DNA of 64,000 nucleotides from Adineta vaga (Eukaryota > Rotifera), in the NCBI GenBank assembly GCA_021613535.1, contig CP075497.1, positions 9,796,001 through 9,860,000 on the forward strand, written 5' to 3'. The notes beneath the pieces were generated by a model. The model was not told the origin of the DNA. It saw nothing but the letters and a program-made list of their open reading frames with translations, and made no database searches. The translations under genes and the position numbers were made by a program. Positions 51,709 to 62,817 of this stretch are shown piece by piece. Position 1 is the stretch's first letter; each line of letters starts with the position of its first letter.

Positions 51709-54700
51709 CGAAGATGAAGATGATGAAGATGTTTCAGAGAAAAAAACAAAAGTTAAAAAACAATCAAGTGAAGAAGGAAACAGTGCTGATGAAAATATTC
51801 GACCTTCACGTCGTCGTACAAAAACAAAAGCAAAAACGAAAGCAACAACAAATGGACGTAAACGGCAAGTTTCCAATATTTCATCAACAGATGATGTTAA
51901 ACCTGCTCAAGTTGAATTAAATATTCATACTCGGTCACGTCGTGAAGCAAGTTCACGTGCATCAGCTATGATTATGCAACAGAATGAAATTGAACGTAGT
52001 CGTTTCCATTTCTCTCTAGCAAATGAACGTTCCACATCAGTTAATCGAAGACGTCGCACTAAAAGTACAGTTACTAATAAAGATGATTCTCATACTGATA
52101 TCATTCCTGATCCACTTGAACAACCGTCTGCAGAACCATTTAAATTTAATGTTCCATCCGTTCCACCAGTAACAACATCTGCCGTCGTGCCTGCAACAAT
52201 AATAACAACAGCACCAGTACAAACAACAAATCGTAAAGTAACACCACCACCATCTTTATCGAGTATAATAACTGCACCGCCACCATCAGTAACAAATGTA
52301 TCGAATAAAACTGAGTATGCTCAATCATCGAATGCAGTTACAACTAAATCCAACCATCAATTACTATCACCGGCAACTACAATAGCAACACCATCTAATT
52401 CAAAATATCCATCATTAACAGAAACAATTCTAGCTGAACATGATCGTTTACATGGCACAACACCACCATATCATACAACTAAACGTGATAATCTAATTAA
52501 ATGGACACAAGAATTAGCATTATATGATCGTTTATCACCACCATTTCCTGAAAATGAAATCCCATTGGAATCATTTCATGGTGCTTCTTCAACGATATCA
52601 TCAACTACGACAACAACAACAACAAACGATCAAATACAATCAAATCGTGGTGGTATTATTATTAGTCAAAATAATAGTAATAGCAATCAAAGTACTAGTG
52701 CAGCAACAAATAATGGTGGTTCAATTATTGGTGGTGCTGGATCATCATCAACGACTGTCGCTGGAACAAGTACAGTTACAACAGGTGGAACAACAAGTAA
52801 TAATACACATAGTAAATCAACAGCTAAAGCTACTCCATTAGTGCCTACGGCGTCTTTACTGAAACAACCAACTAATACTAGTACAACTAGTACAAACTTT
52901 GTACAAAAAACTCGTCCAGCAGCAAAAGGATCCAATGCAGTAACAGGTATAGTATCAATTTGAATTCAAACTAAACGATTCATCAATTTGTTTATGTTAG
53001 CTTCGCCTATTATAGCACCAGATCATTCAGTGTCATCAACTCCTTTACTTAATTCTTCTGGAGCTCTAACGCCTGCTATTTTCGGTGGAACAACAGCAAA
53101 TACATCTTCTTCTTCATCGCTGTCATCTCGACCACTTTCATCTTCACTCGATCATCATCTTCGTCATCCACATTCATCGAACACTTCAACACCAATGCCA
53201 ACTTCAAATATTAATCCAACAACAAGTCCAGCTTTTCTTACATCATCTGCTGCGGCTGCTGCTGCAGCGGCGGCGGCAGCAGCTGCAGCTGCATTTCCTA
53301 TCGATTTACGTTCGTTTTATCCTCTTTTGCCTTGTTGGCAATATCCGGGTAAGATGCATCAATGAATGGCATGCATGTCGTTTTTTCCTCTTTATATGTA
53401 TATCTATGATTTATTCATTCTATTTTACATTGTATTCGAACCATCACAAGAGAAAAATATCTGCCATATTCTATAGATACGAGATATATTTTCCGGATTT
53501 CTATAATAGTAGATCTTTTCAATATGAAATTATATATCACTAGCTTTCTTGTTCAATGTCGTGTTATTCGATTATTATAGATAGAATAAAAACTGATTTT
53601 TTGACTGACAGCAGCAGTTGGTATGTAGATCTCCAGATGATTCATACATACACACACCTATATATATTCTTTCTCTTTTTCTTTTCTGAACGCTTTTCTT
53701 ATCTTATCTCCTGATGTAAAATAGCTAACTTACTTTTTTTAAATTTCATCCATCGATTATCGCATAGTACAATTTTTGTTTGAAGATATCATCTATTCTA
53801 ATACTCATTTGTTTTTCTATTTAGCTTGGACATTTCCATCGTCAGCATCATTACTTAGTCAACAAGCAAATTGTCTTCTACCACCTTCATCAACGCTTCC
53901 ACCACCACCATCTCCGGTTGTTCATCATAAAACATCTATAACGCGTCATCGTACAACAACACATTTAGAAACTAAACAAAAGAAATCGTCGACAGTAACA
54001 ACATCAACTATTAATTCAACTAATTCAAATAATAATAATACAAAACAACAATCTCTAGTGCCAGTCTTTGATTCACAACAGAAATCAGCTTTATCACCGA
54101 AGAAAGAAGCACTAACATTTCATTTACATACTCATCATCATCATCACATTCATAATCCTAATCCTCCACTATCGTCAAATACATCATCATTACTAAAATC
54201 ACCTAATCCAACGAAAACAACAACAGTACCATTATCGCCTCAAAAGTCTAGTGTTCTTGTAAATAAAGAACAACTTGTTGAAACCAAAATGATTCTCCCA
54301 TTAAGTGTAAATAATGTTGTTAAAAAAGAACATCAATTGATTACGACAAATGATTTCTTATCATTATCATCAATAACAACAGAAAATGAAGCTTTAAATT
54401 TTTCAATTAAACATTTATCAGCAAATAAAAAACCAAATGTAAATGAATCTGATGGTATAATAAAGAAGGCAACATCAAGAAAATCATCTCCAGTTAAAGG
54501 ACGTACCGATTTTAGTTCGAAATCAAACAGGTAAATGAATAAAAACAACGTCTGCATGTAAGTCTGATTAATTATTTTTTTTAGTTCACCAACCCATTCT
54601 ACTGGTGATCGAGCTCTATATACAATCAATTCAATCATTACTTCACCTACAAAACATTCTGCTATTAATCTTAGTACATATTCATCAAATCAACGACAAC

Positions 54701-56244
54701 GTCTATTAAATCCTCCAACTGGAACAACAACTATTATCTCACCTGTGTCAAATATTCTTAATTCAAATGGTGAATTATCTGTTCATAATGATGACGATCA
54801 TAAATCTGCGAAACGTAATCATAAGCGTCGTAGTGTCTCAGCAGCCACAACTAGTGCAACAACATTTATATCAATAACAGGGAAAAATGCTCGTTCAGCA
54901 CGTACAACATCATCATCGGCAATTCCTGTACGATCCAAATTATCGACACATTTACTCAATGCAAAACGATCACATTCGCCACCTTCTGTAACATTGCTTG
55001 GATCGATTAAAAATCCTAGTCAAAGAAAAAAACAAAAAATTTCTCATTACTGGGCTTTATTTGGCAGATCGGAGCAAAAATTAGTATCAATTGATGTAAG
55101 TCATTCCATATGTTTATTTTCAAGGTATAAATAGAACTACTTTTTGTTTTCAGGCTGACAAACCGCCGGTTTATCGCGAATGTTATTCATCAATTCGACA
55201 TGTAAAAGAAAAAGATATTATTAAATCTGATGATTGTGTTCTATTACGTCCTGAGAATGCTGAACATAATGGTATAACACCCTATTTAGCTAAGGTGAAA
55301 TGGTTTTGGGAAGAACCAGAATCAGGTTTGACAAAGAAGATCTCTCTTGTTTATTTATAATCATAAAAATATTGTATAAATTGTAGGTGAAATTCAAATG
55401 TCACTCGTTTGGTATTATCATCCAGAACATAGTGAATTACCACTACGTGTTAAAGAACATTTTCTACCAAATGAAGTCTTAGCATCAAAATATTGGGATT
55501 GTGTGAATGTAGCCTGTATTGAAGATAAATGTTATGTGCTCAATGTTAATGAATATAATCGGTAATAATTGAAACTAAAACTTAAAGATCGAATTTGTAA
55601 GATTTCATTTTCGAGCATATGAGTTGATCTAATCTCAGTTAAAGATCTTTATCTAAAAGCATCAAAACGTCATCTATGTTTGATGACTTAATATAGTTCC
55701 GGTTTTAAGTACTCGATCGAGTACTAAATCGGATATGAACTTCCGTTTGTCAATCCAAATGATTGTTACTATCGTTAAAGTCAATTGTGTGCACATGATT
55801 GAGGCAAGAGAGTGTCAAAATCAATCGACATTCAATAGAACTGTATGAATTTTTGATTAATATTTATTTCTGTTTTATTCTTTTTGTAGTTATTGTATTC
55901 GTGAAAAAGTCTCCGATCTTTTCGACCATCCTGAATCAGTGGATCAGTTAAAATCTCTGTTAAACAGAAATACTACCACTATTCATCACCGACCATTACC
56001 ATCAAAAAATGTCGATAATCAAAATATCTTCTTTTGTCGCTATGTATACGATTATCGAGCGAAACGTATTTTGAAAAATCCAAGTTTAAATAATTCTAAT
56101 ACTAATCCGACGACGATGACGACGACAGCAACAACAACAACAACAGCAATAACAACAACTACAACGACGGCGGCAATGTTGACCACGACGACGACAGTTA
56201 ATCCCACTACGACAATTTCTGTACCTACGGCAGCACGCATGTGA
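51008..56244 (+). CDS. Large BAH-domain chromatin protein (BAHD1/winged eye-like)
   Basis: Exons 51008-51481, 51536-52946, 53001-53348, 53825-54530, 54585-55095, 55154-55325, 55387-55561 and 55890-56244 give 1383 codons. The first about 1140 residues are low complexity: Lys/Arg/Ser/Thr-rich basic blocks, a Pro run (51355-51374), an Asp run (51680-51715), Ser/Thr/Asn tracts, an Ala run (53248-53293) and a His run. The conserved C-terminal part has HYWALFGRSEQKL, then a BAH domain: [74 protein letters not shown]. The WYYHPEH and [11 protein letters not shown] blocks are those of BAHD1 and Drosophila winged eye, which act in heterochromatin repression. It ends with a Thr-rich repeat. Confidence 0.85.
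51680..51727 (+). repeat. GAT/GAC trinucleotide run coding poly-Asp/Glu
   Basis: An uninterrupted GATGATGATGAT run within the BAH gene, coding about ten Asp followed by Asp/Glu. Similar coding repeats occur at 61855-61905 and, on the minus strand, at 57990-58025. Confidence 0.85.
53248..53293 (+). repeat. GCN run coding a poly-Ala tract
   Basis: About 15 consecutive Ala codons using mixed GCT, GCG, GCA and GCC within exon 3 of the BAH gene. The codon mixing suggests selection or slow accumulation and not recent slippage. Confidence 0.85.
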
Positions 56245-56906
56245 ATCTCTTTATTATTATTTTTTGTTTCTTAGATTCTTTTTTTCTGACGTGTTTTGTG
56301 CTCGACTATTCTGATTTCCTTTTCTTCTTGTATCTACGATTCTTTCTTGTTTGTTTGTTTGTTTGTTTTGTTTTATAGTTTTCTGAATTTGTTTCGACAA
56401 CGCAATTAAACTTCAATGTTATTAGTGGAACACATATACATTTGAGTAAAGAGAAAAAAAATATTTGTGTGTGATATTCTCTATTTCAAAAAGTTTTCAT
56501 CACTAGTTAATCTTTCTACTTCTCTATCTGCTGTGCTCTCTTTGTTTCATTCTTTCTATCGAGCTTTAATTAAATTAACAATTAATGATGCTCGTTACAA
56601 TCATTGTTGTTTGGAAACAATACTATTCTCTCTCTCTCATTGTATAAAACTTGTACATTTTTTGTCTTTACGAACAAAAAAGAACCAAACGGTCTCTCTC
56701 TCTCTCTTTCTCTCGCGTTTTTCTCTCTATATATTTTTCTTCGTTTTGTTTTGTTTGTTAGTCGTCACTACTGCTACTTTTCTTTTTTTTCTTTGCGTCT
56801 TCATTGAAAAATAGAAAAAAACTTTTTAAGTCTGGACTTGGTTTGTTTGGTTGTTATTTTATATATAAATGTTCGTATTTCTAGATTTTCATTCTATTAT
56901 ATATTC
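56245..56906. other. Intergenic between BAH gene and RPL23
   Basis: About 660 bp with TTTG repeats (56350-56372), CT runs (56690-56715) and a TTTTATATATAAATG element near 56856, about 45 bp before the RPL23 ATG. ORFs at 56467-56814 are low-complexity artefacts. Confidence 0.5.
56856..56870 (+). promoter_or_regulatory. TATA-like element upstream of RPL23
   Basis: TTTTATATATAAATG lies about 40-50 bp before the RPL23 start codon. An atttctag acceptor-like site lies between them, so it could instead fall in an outron or 5' UTR intron. Confidence 0.3.
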
Positions 56907-57387
56907 ATGTCAGCCAAAAGAGGTCGTGGTGGTGTCGGAGGTGGTAAATTTCGTATTTCACTTGGTTTACCCGTCGGTGCCGTTATTAATTGTGCTGATA
57001 ATACTGGCGCAAAGAACTTATTTGTCATTTCTGTCAAAGGTTTCGGCTCACGACTCAATCGATTACCAGCTGCTTGTGTTGGCGATATGATCATCTGTAA
57101 GAACGACGATTTTTTTTTTGGATAATCATTTGTTTATTTATTTTTATTTAGCAACAATAAAGAAGGGCAAACCAGATTTACGTAAAAAAGTTATGCCTGC
57201 CGTAGTTATTCGACAACGTAAACCGTTTCGCCGAAAAGATGGCACATTTATCTATTTTGAAGATAATGCTGGTGTTATCGTCAATAACAAAGGTGAATTG
57301 AAAGGTTCAGCAATCACTGGACCAGTGGCCAAAGAATGTGCTGATTTATGGCCACGTATCGCTGCCAATGCTCAATCTGTGGCTTAA
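56907..57387 (+). CDS. RPL23: 60S ribosomal protein uL14 (L23)
   Basis: Exons 56907-57096 and 57152-57387 give 141 codons, matching the usual 140. The sequence [84 protein letters not shown] and [20 protein letters not shown] is the conserved uL14 sequence. It sits on the 60S subunit near the sarcin-ricin loop and the inter-subunit bridge. The stop codon TAA (57385-57387) overlaps the AATAAA at 57386-57391, which would give a very short 3' UTR. Confidence 0.98.
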
Positions 57388-57391
57388 TAAA
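57386..57391 (+). terminator. Polyadenylation signal overlapping the RPL23 stop codon
   Basis: AATAAA begins at the second base of the TAA stop. If used, the 3' UTR would be only about 15-30 nt. Confidence 0.6.
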
Positions 57392-57548
57392 GAAAAAGAA
57401 AAATTTTCTGTCTGTTTTTATTTTCCAACTTACGAACAGAAAAAAAAAGAAAGAAATAATGCACATTTTTGTTTTGTTATTTTGATTAAATAAGATCATA
57501 TCAAAATATAGCATTCAGTTTTTGTTTATCGATAGAAAAAGAATTGTT

Positions 57549-58229
57549 TTATTCTGTTCCAGTATCGTACCTAAGAAATGCTCGAGAAAGTGCAGCAAGA
57601 ACGGAGAGAGCCGCATAGGGATCATCAATGGTATGTTTAAGTTCATCGAATTCTTTGAGAAGAAACTTTTTTCGTTTATTAATTTTCATTTGATTTTGTT
57701 GCTCATCGGTGATTTGTTGATTACGCTGTGATTGAAAAATGTTTTCTTCCAACATATCTGATTTAGATAATGGAAGATTTCTTGCTGATTGACTTGTTGT
57801 TACAGGACGAGCTTGAGATAATGATGAGCGTCGTATAAATTGATTTGAATGTCTTCTTTGAGCGATTTTTGATGTTGATGTTGAACATAATAAACGTTTT
57901 TCTGTTTCCGATGAAAAATTCAATAAACGAAAATGGTTATGTACACGTGCAAGACAATTCGGTGTTAGTAATGATGGTTCCTCATCTACATCTACATCAT
58001 CATCATCATCATCATCATCATCTGCAGTCGAATGAGATTCACTTTGTTCAAGATGCTTTTTAAGATGATTGATTTTACGATCAAATAATTGTTCTTGATG
58101 TTTATAAGAATGTAAAGTTGATAAATACATTTGTTTACGATGATTTTCGTCAATATCATGCTGAATTTTTAAACGTCTATGGGTACATCGACTGATTCTT
58201 ACAGTTGTTTTACTGATTCCGTCTTGCAT
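57549..58229 (-). CDS. Hypothetical single-exon protein, acidic and coiled
   Basis: An uninterrupted ORF of 226 codons in a region where most genes have introns. The N-terminal 70 residues are basic and helical (DENHRKQMYLSTLHSYKHQEQLFDRKINHLKKHLEQ). A run of nine Asp follows, then DVDVDEEPSLLTP, a Ser/Arg-rich middle and a helical end (KFLLKEFDELKHTIDDPYAALSVLAALSRAFLRYD). I do not recognise the family. Balanced amino acid use and length favour a real gene, possibly a retrocopy. It converges with RPL23, 160 bp apart. Confidence 0.6.
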   Translation of the reverse strand: MQDGISKTTVRISRCTHRRLKIQHDIDENHRKQMYLSTLHSYKHQEQLFDRKINHLKKHLEQSESHSTADDDDDDDDDVDVDEEPSLLTPNCLARVHNHFRLLNFSSETEKRLLCSTSTSKIAQRRHSNQFIRRSSLSQARPVTTSQSARNLPLSKSDMLEENIFQSQRNQQITDEQQNQMKINKRKKFLLKEFDELKHTIDDPYAALSVLAALSRAFLRYDTGTE

Positions 58230-58452
58230 TTGTATCGATTTGTTAATTTAAATTTATGAACATATAGACCTGTATATATATATATGATCAAGTGCTTTTA
58301 TTTTGATTTCCTTTTCTCGCTAACTTACCTTTTTTTTTCAAGATAAGAAAAAACGGATACACTTTCGAACGATTGTTACCAAGTCACTGATCGATAAGAA
58401 CTTGAAAGAAAATTGTTTATTTTTCTTTTCTAGATTTTGATTAATTGCGTCC

Positions 58453-59757
58453 ATGCTTGATACTCTAGTCACCGACGAAAAGATAACAGTTGTTATTCAT
58501 ATCGGACAAGCCTATACAAAGTGCGTCAATTGAAAAGGAACATATACATATATCGCAAGTAAAATACTGTATATATTGATTTAGATATGGTTTTTCTGGT
58601 AATGATTCACCGCATCATATTATAACAACTAGTATTATTATTGATAGTAAGCTACATATCGAATCGATTTGATATGTTATTAGAAAGTATGGATCTTTTT
58701 TCTCTGTCATGTTTAGATACTTTTATAGATATCATCTGTCACATTTTTATTATCACATTTAGGTGCAACGTATACCTTAGGTCAAAATACAGCACTTGTT
58801 CTTGATATGGGTTACAAAAAAGCTCAGGTTATGCTTATTGTTGAAAGTATACCATTGGAAATAGAATTCAACAGTTTATCCTATACATACAGGTCAAGCA
58901 ATTCATCAGTAAGAGAATAAATAGGTGTTAATTAGCTTATGACAGATCACTGCTGTAGCAAGAAAAAACAATGCCGATGAATGCTATATTATAAACAATC
59001 TCTTTTCATCTTTAACAAAGTTTACTTTTTGTTTGTTATGATTCATCACGAACAGATATAGTATGACTCATTCTAGCGAGAACATACGCATCACATAAGA
59101 TTGTGTGATATTCGCACTCACGATTTTGTTGTTTTTCATACCCTTGTGATAGAAAAATAGCAAATTTATTCACATCTGGAATGTCACAAAAGCTGATACG
59201 TATGACTTAAATTTAGACAAATTCAATTGTTACTTGAACAACATGCTTCTATCCGTTATCATGGAAAGAAAAAAGCATACAATGAAATGCATTTAAAATT
59301 ATCAGAAGATATCAAAGGTCTGTTTAATTGAGTGTATTTCAAAAAAAAGATTAATATCAATTTTTTTCAGTTCGTTGTTGTTTTGTTTCTCCATTTTCAC
59401 AAGCACTAATTTATGCAAAAAAGATATCAACTTCGAATCAATCGAGCGATGAATTCACACAAGCTTCATCAGTTGACTATCTATCGTAACGTTGATAGTC
59501 GATACTTTACTTCGAGTACGTCTAATTTATAGTATCGACTTATGCCAATAAATAGGCAAAAAAACAATTCTATTTTCATGTTTCTCCTGCTCATTTGCTT
59601 TATACAGCATGATTAGAAGGTAAATCTATACATTTATTCTTTTGTTAATTAGGCTCGATTTTTGGTGCAATAGATACATTGGAGAGTCAATCATTAACAT
59701 GAGAGAAATATTTAGAAAATGGAATTCTACCGGATTGGTTTACATGCAAATAGGTCA
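58453..59757 (+). pseudogene. ACTR10: Decayed ACTR10 (Arp11, dynactin pointed-end) pseudogene
   Basis: Separated fragments match actin-related protein 10 in order. MLDTLVTDEKITVVIHIGQA and YTK lie at 58453-58521, and YGFSGNDSPHHII at 58584-58650. ATYTLGQNTALVLDMGYKKA lies at 58763 onward, with IPLEIEFNSL. IQLLLEQHASIRYHG and LKLSEDIKG lie at 59217-59318, and VRCCFVSPFSQALIYAKK and SSVDYLS at 59370-59486, where a stop follows. GSIFGAIDTLESQSLT then a TGA stop (59700-59702) and EKYLENGILPDWFTCK lie at 59652-59756. Some original GT-AG borders survive. At least two internal blocks (after HHII, and between VDYLS and GSIFG) are missing. A functional copy presumably exists elsewhere, since Arp11 is a dynactin subunit. 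Confidence 0.8.
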
Positions 59758-60096
59758 CTTGATTGTTTACTAATTTAAATTTTTAATAATGAATGAATAT
59801 TACAATTTGATTTTCTATTACTTGCTTGTCTTTGTATAAAATATAGGTATGTTTGAAGCAGGAAAAAAGTGTGAGTACAATGTTTTAGACAAAAACTATG
59901 TCAATACTATAGACATTTTATGCTTCGTTGGATTTTGACCTCATGTAGGCGAGATAGAAAGAAACATACAACTCTTTCGTTCTATCATTTATGAATATTG
60001 TTTAAAAAATGAACAATAATAGAGCAGAAAAGAAGGGATTGTTAGTTATTTATAACCGATGATTATGATCAATATTATTGTTTCATTTTATTCTAG
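59758..60096. other. Intergenic before steroid 5-alpha-reductase
   Basis: About 340 bp, AT-rich, ending in a strong acceptor (tttcattttattctag) that touches the next ATG. No ORF. Confidence 0.5.
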
Positions 60097-61096
60097 ATGT
60101 TAGAATATATTTTGAACGATCGACTCTTTGTCAGTTATACATGTCCATATGTATGGTTTATTAGTGCTGGCTTCGTATTTTTCTTAGAAATAGTTCTCGA
60201 CATCAAAGTACCCTATGGACGTTACAATACTACTAATGGTGGAGTTCCAGTTAAATTAGCTTGGTTTATTCAAGAACTTCCATGTTTTGTTATACCATGT
60301 TATCTTCTCTATACAAATTGGTCATCCGTATCGATAACAAATTTTATCATACTTAGTCTTTTTCTCATACATTATTTTCAACGGTATGTAGAATAAAAGA
60401 AAAGTTTAGATTAAAACTTACAAGCATGTTGATAGAATATGGATAATATCGGAATTTATTTCAAACACATCTTTTTACTTCTTTTTTTTAGTGTCTTCAT
60501 TTATCCGATGTTAATTCGTGGTGGAAAGCATAGTTCATATTTGACAACAATATTAGCATTTATTTTTTGTTCTATAAATTCATATACGATTGCTGAAGAA
60601 CTCTTAGTTTATCATACATATCCAAAGAATTATTTATTTTCATTACGATTTCTATTTGGTTCAATTCTCTTCTTTACTGGTTTTATTCTAAATCTTCAAT
60701 CTGATTCAATCTTACGAAATCTTCGTAAAGATAATAATGAACGAGATTATAAAATTCCTCGAGGTAATTGTCAAATACGAAAAAAGAAGAAAATATTTTT
60801 TCTCATTTCTATTCATTAGGTGGTCTATTTGAATATGTTTCCGGTGCAAATTTCTTAGCTGAATCAATTGAATGGACAGGTTTTGCTATATGTGCATGGA
60901 CATTACCTGCACTTGCATTTGCAGTATTTACATGGATTAATACAGCATTTGGCCGTGCGATTCATCATCATCAGTATGTGATGAATAGAAAAAAGAAAAA
61001 TTGTTCAATAATTTGTTCTTATTTAGATTCTATCTTGACAAATTCAAAGATGAATATCCAAAGAATCGAAAAGCGATTATTCCATTTATTTTGTAG
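60097..61096 (+). CDS. 3-oxo-5-alpha-steroid 4-dehydrogenase (SRD5A1/2-like)
   Basis: Exons 60097-60383, 60492-60763, 60820-60973 and 61027-61096 give 260 codons, matching SRD5A1/2. Several TM segments are visible (VWFISAGFVFFLEIVL; FCSINSYTIAEELL; LFGSILFFTGFILNLQSD). The conserved catalytic block DYKIPRGGLFEYVSGANFLAESIEWTGFA and the C-terminal HHHQFYLDKFKDEYPKNRKAIIPFIL are those of NADPH-dependent steroid 5-alpha-reductases. The enzyme reduces the delta-4 bond of 3-oxosteroids in the ER membrane; the natural substrate in an invertebrate is uncertain. The ATG directly follows ttctag. The next gene begins 108 bp downstream. Confidence 0.93.
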
Positions 61097-61158
61097 TTGC
61101 TATAATAACGATAATAATTCTATTTTTTTTTCATATTAAAAAACATATTTTCTGTTTG

Positions 61159-61164
61159 AAATAA
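61159..61164 (+). terminator. Polyadenylation signal between SRD5A-like and PWWP genes
   Basis: AATAAA lies 62 bp after the SRD5A-like stop and 40 bp before the acceptor that touches the PWWP ATG. Confidence 0.55.
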
Positions 61165-61204
61165 ATAATCTAGCTCGATTTTATGATTGATCATACATTT
61201 TTAG

Positions 61205-62593
61205 ATGCCTCCTGGTCGAAAACGAACAAGTACAAGTAGTAAATCTTCTTCGTCAACTAATGGACAACAGTCTCCTAAACAATCAACATACGGTATAACT
61301 ATCGATAAGTTCATTTGATTTTATTCTCTATGAGATTTATTTTAGAATGTGGAAGTATAGTTTGGTGTAAATATAAAAAATATCCATATTGGCCCGGTAT
61401 AATATGGGAAAAAACACATAAACCAACTCGAACTCGCTATGAAGTACTTTTTTTTGGAACATTTAGTCTTGGCGTGTAAGTATTCGAATTCTTCATGATA
61501 TAATTAGTTAAAAAGTCTTTTCTATAGATCGATTGATCGTAAATGGTTAGAACCCTACGAAGGTGTAGCTGAATTTAAGAAGCGTATTACTGAATTAAAA
61601 GCTACTGAAGTATAATAATAATTTCGTTTTTATATGAAATATAAATTTGAAAAAATTGATTTATTAGACATTAGTTAAAAATAAATCAAGTCAATATGAT
61701 ATGAATATAACATTAGCTAATTTAGAATCATTTCAAGAAGCAGTTAAACAAGCAACAAAAGTTCTCAAATGTTCCAGTTCTTCTGAGAGATTGAAACTAG
61801 CTGATAATATGCGTAAAGGTGTAACATGTGATTTTTTTCAATTAGAACTTGAAGATGATGATGATGATGACGATGATGACATGGATGACGAAGATGATGA
61901 AGAAGAAATAAGTTCAGTTATGACTGACGAAAATAGTAATTTCGTTTGTCTTATCAAAATATGAAGAAATTATTTCTATTTGTTTTAGCGTCACTTCTTC
62001 CAACACCACCAATACAAAATGATCAAGAATTTATTCAAACAATGATTACACAAGGAAAAAGAAAACGAAAATCAGATGTTGATAATAATCCATCAAGTGT
62101 AAAAATACGTCGAATTACTATTAAAAGTGAACCCGAACAGGTTATATTCAATTCAAACATTGTTGATTTTGATTGAAAATATTTCCTTTCTTTTCTCTAG
62201 CCATCCAATAATCCACCACCATCGATTCTATTTCGACATTCGAATGAACAACCAATTGTAATGTGTTCAAATTTTGTTTGTCATAGTTTATCACCAACAG
62301 AAGAAACTTTTATAATAGATGCAATAGCACGTTCTGGTCCGAATTGTACATTTTTTGAAGCGAAACAAATCGCTGAAGAAATGTATTCAAATATCATTTG
62401 TGTGAATAATTCTAATCGTCAGTTACCTGTTAGTGAAATATGGTTCTATTTATTTTTCTATTTGCATTGTGAAAAATTATTTTCCACACATCGTCATTGG
62501 CTTCATGATCTTGAAAATGCCAAAAACAATACTAGTTATCTATACGAACAACAACAACAAATAATTCGTCTAATGAAAACTTATCTTCATTAG
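61205..62593 (+). CDS. PWWP-domain chromatin-associated protein
   Basis: Exons 61205-61292, 61346-61475, 61528-61609, 61668 to about 61935, 61989-62140 and 62201-62593. The N-terminus is Ser/Thr/Lys-rich. A PWWP domain starts at about residue 31: GSIVWCKYKKYPYWPGIIW, YEVLFFGTFSLGV and RKWLEPYEG, with the P-Y-W-P variant of the core motif. After it come helical sequence, an Asp/Glu run (61855-61905), a basic segment (GKRKRKSD) and a C-terminal helical region of about 110 residues (ETFIIDAIARSGPNCTFFEA) that I do not recognise. PWWP domains read methylated H3K36 nucleosomes. The ATG abuts catttttag at 61204, about 40 nt after an AATAAA at 61159, the spacing expected in trans-spliced operons. 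Confidence 0.82.
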
Positions 62594-62817
62594 AAGTATA
62601 TATCTAGTTTTCTTTTTTTCCATTTTTTTTTGTTATCTTTCTTGTGTGTATATATAAATAGATAAATGCGTTGTATATTAGAAACTATTTTGTATGATCT
62701 GAACAATAAACAAAACTACGAATAGATTAATTCATTGAATAAATTCTTAGGTCTTTATATATGCGTACAATTATTGTTGTTTCTGTTTTGGTTATTTATA
62801 TATGTTCAGTTTAAGAT

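Noticed and set aside
51636-52841. Alternate-frame ORFs over BAH exon 2
   Set aside because: Poly-Met and Gln/Val/Leu runs arise from GAT and CAA repeats read in other frames.
60097-61096. TECR-type enoyl reductase assignment
   Set aside because: There is no N-terminal ubiquitin-like part, and the GGLFEYVSGANFLAE block and 260-residue length fit SRD5A1/2.
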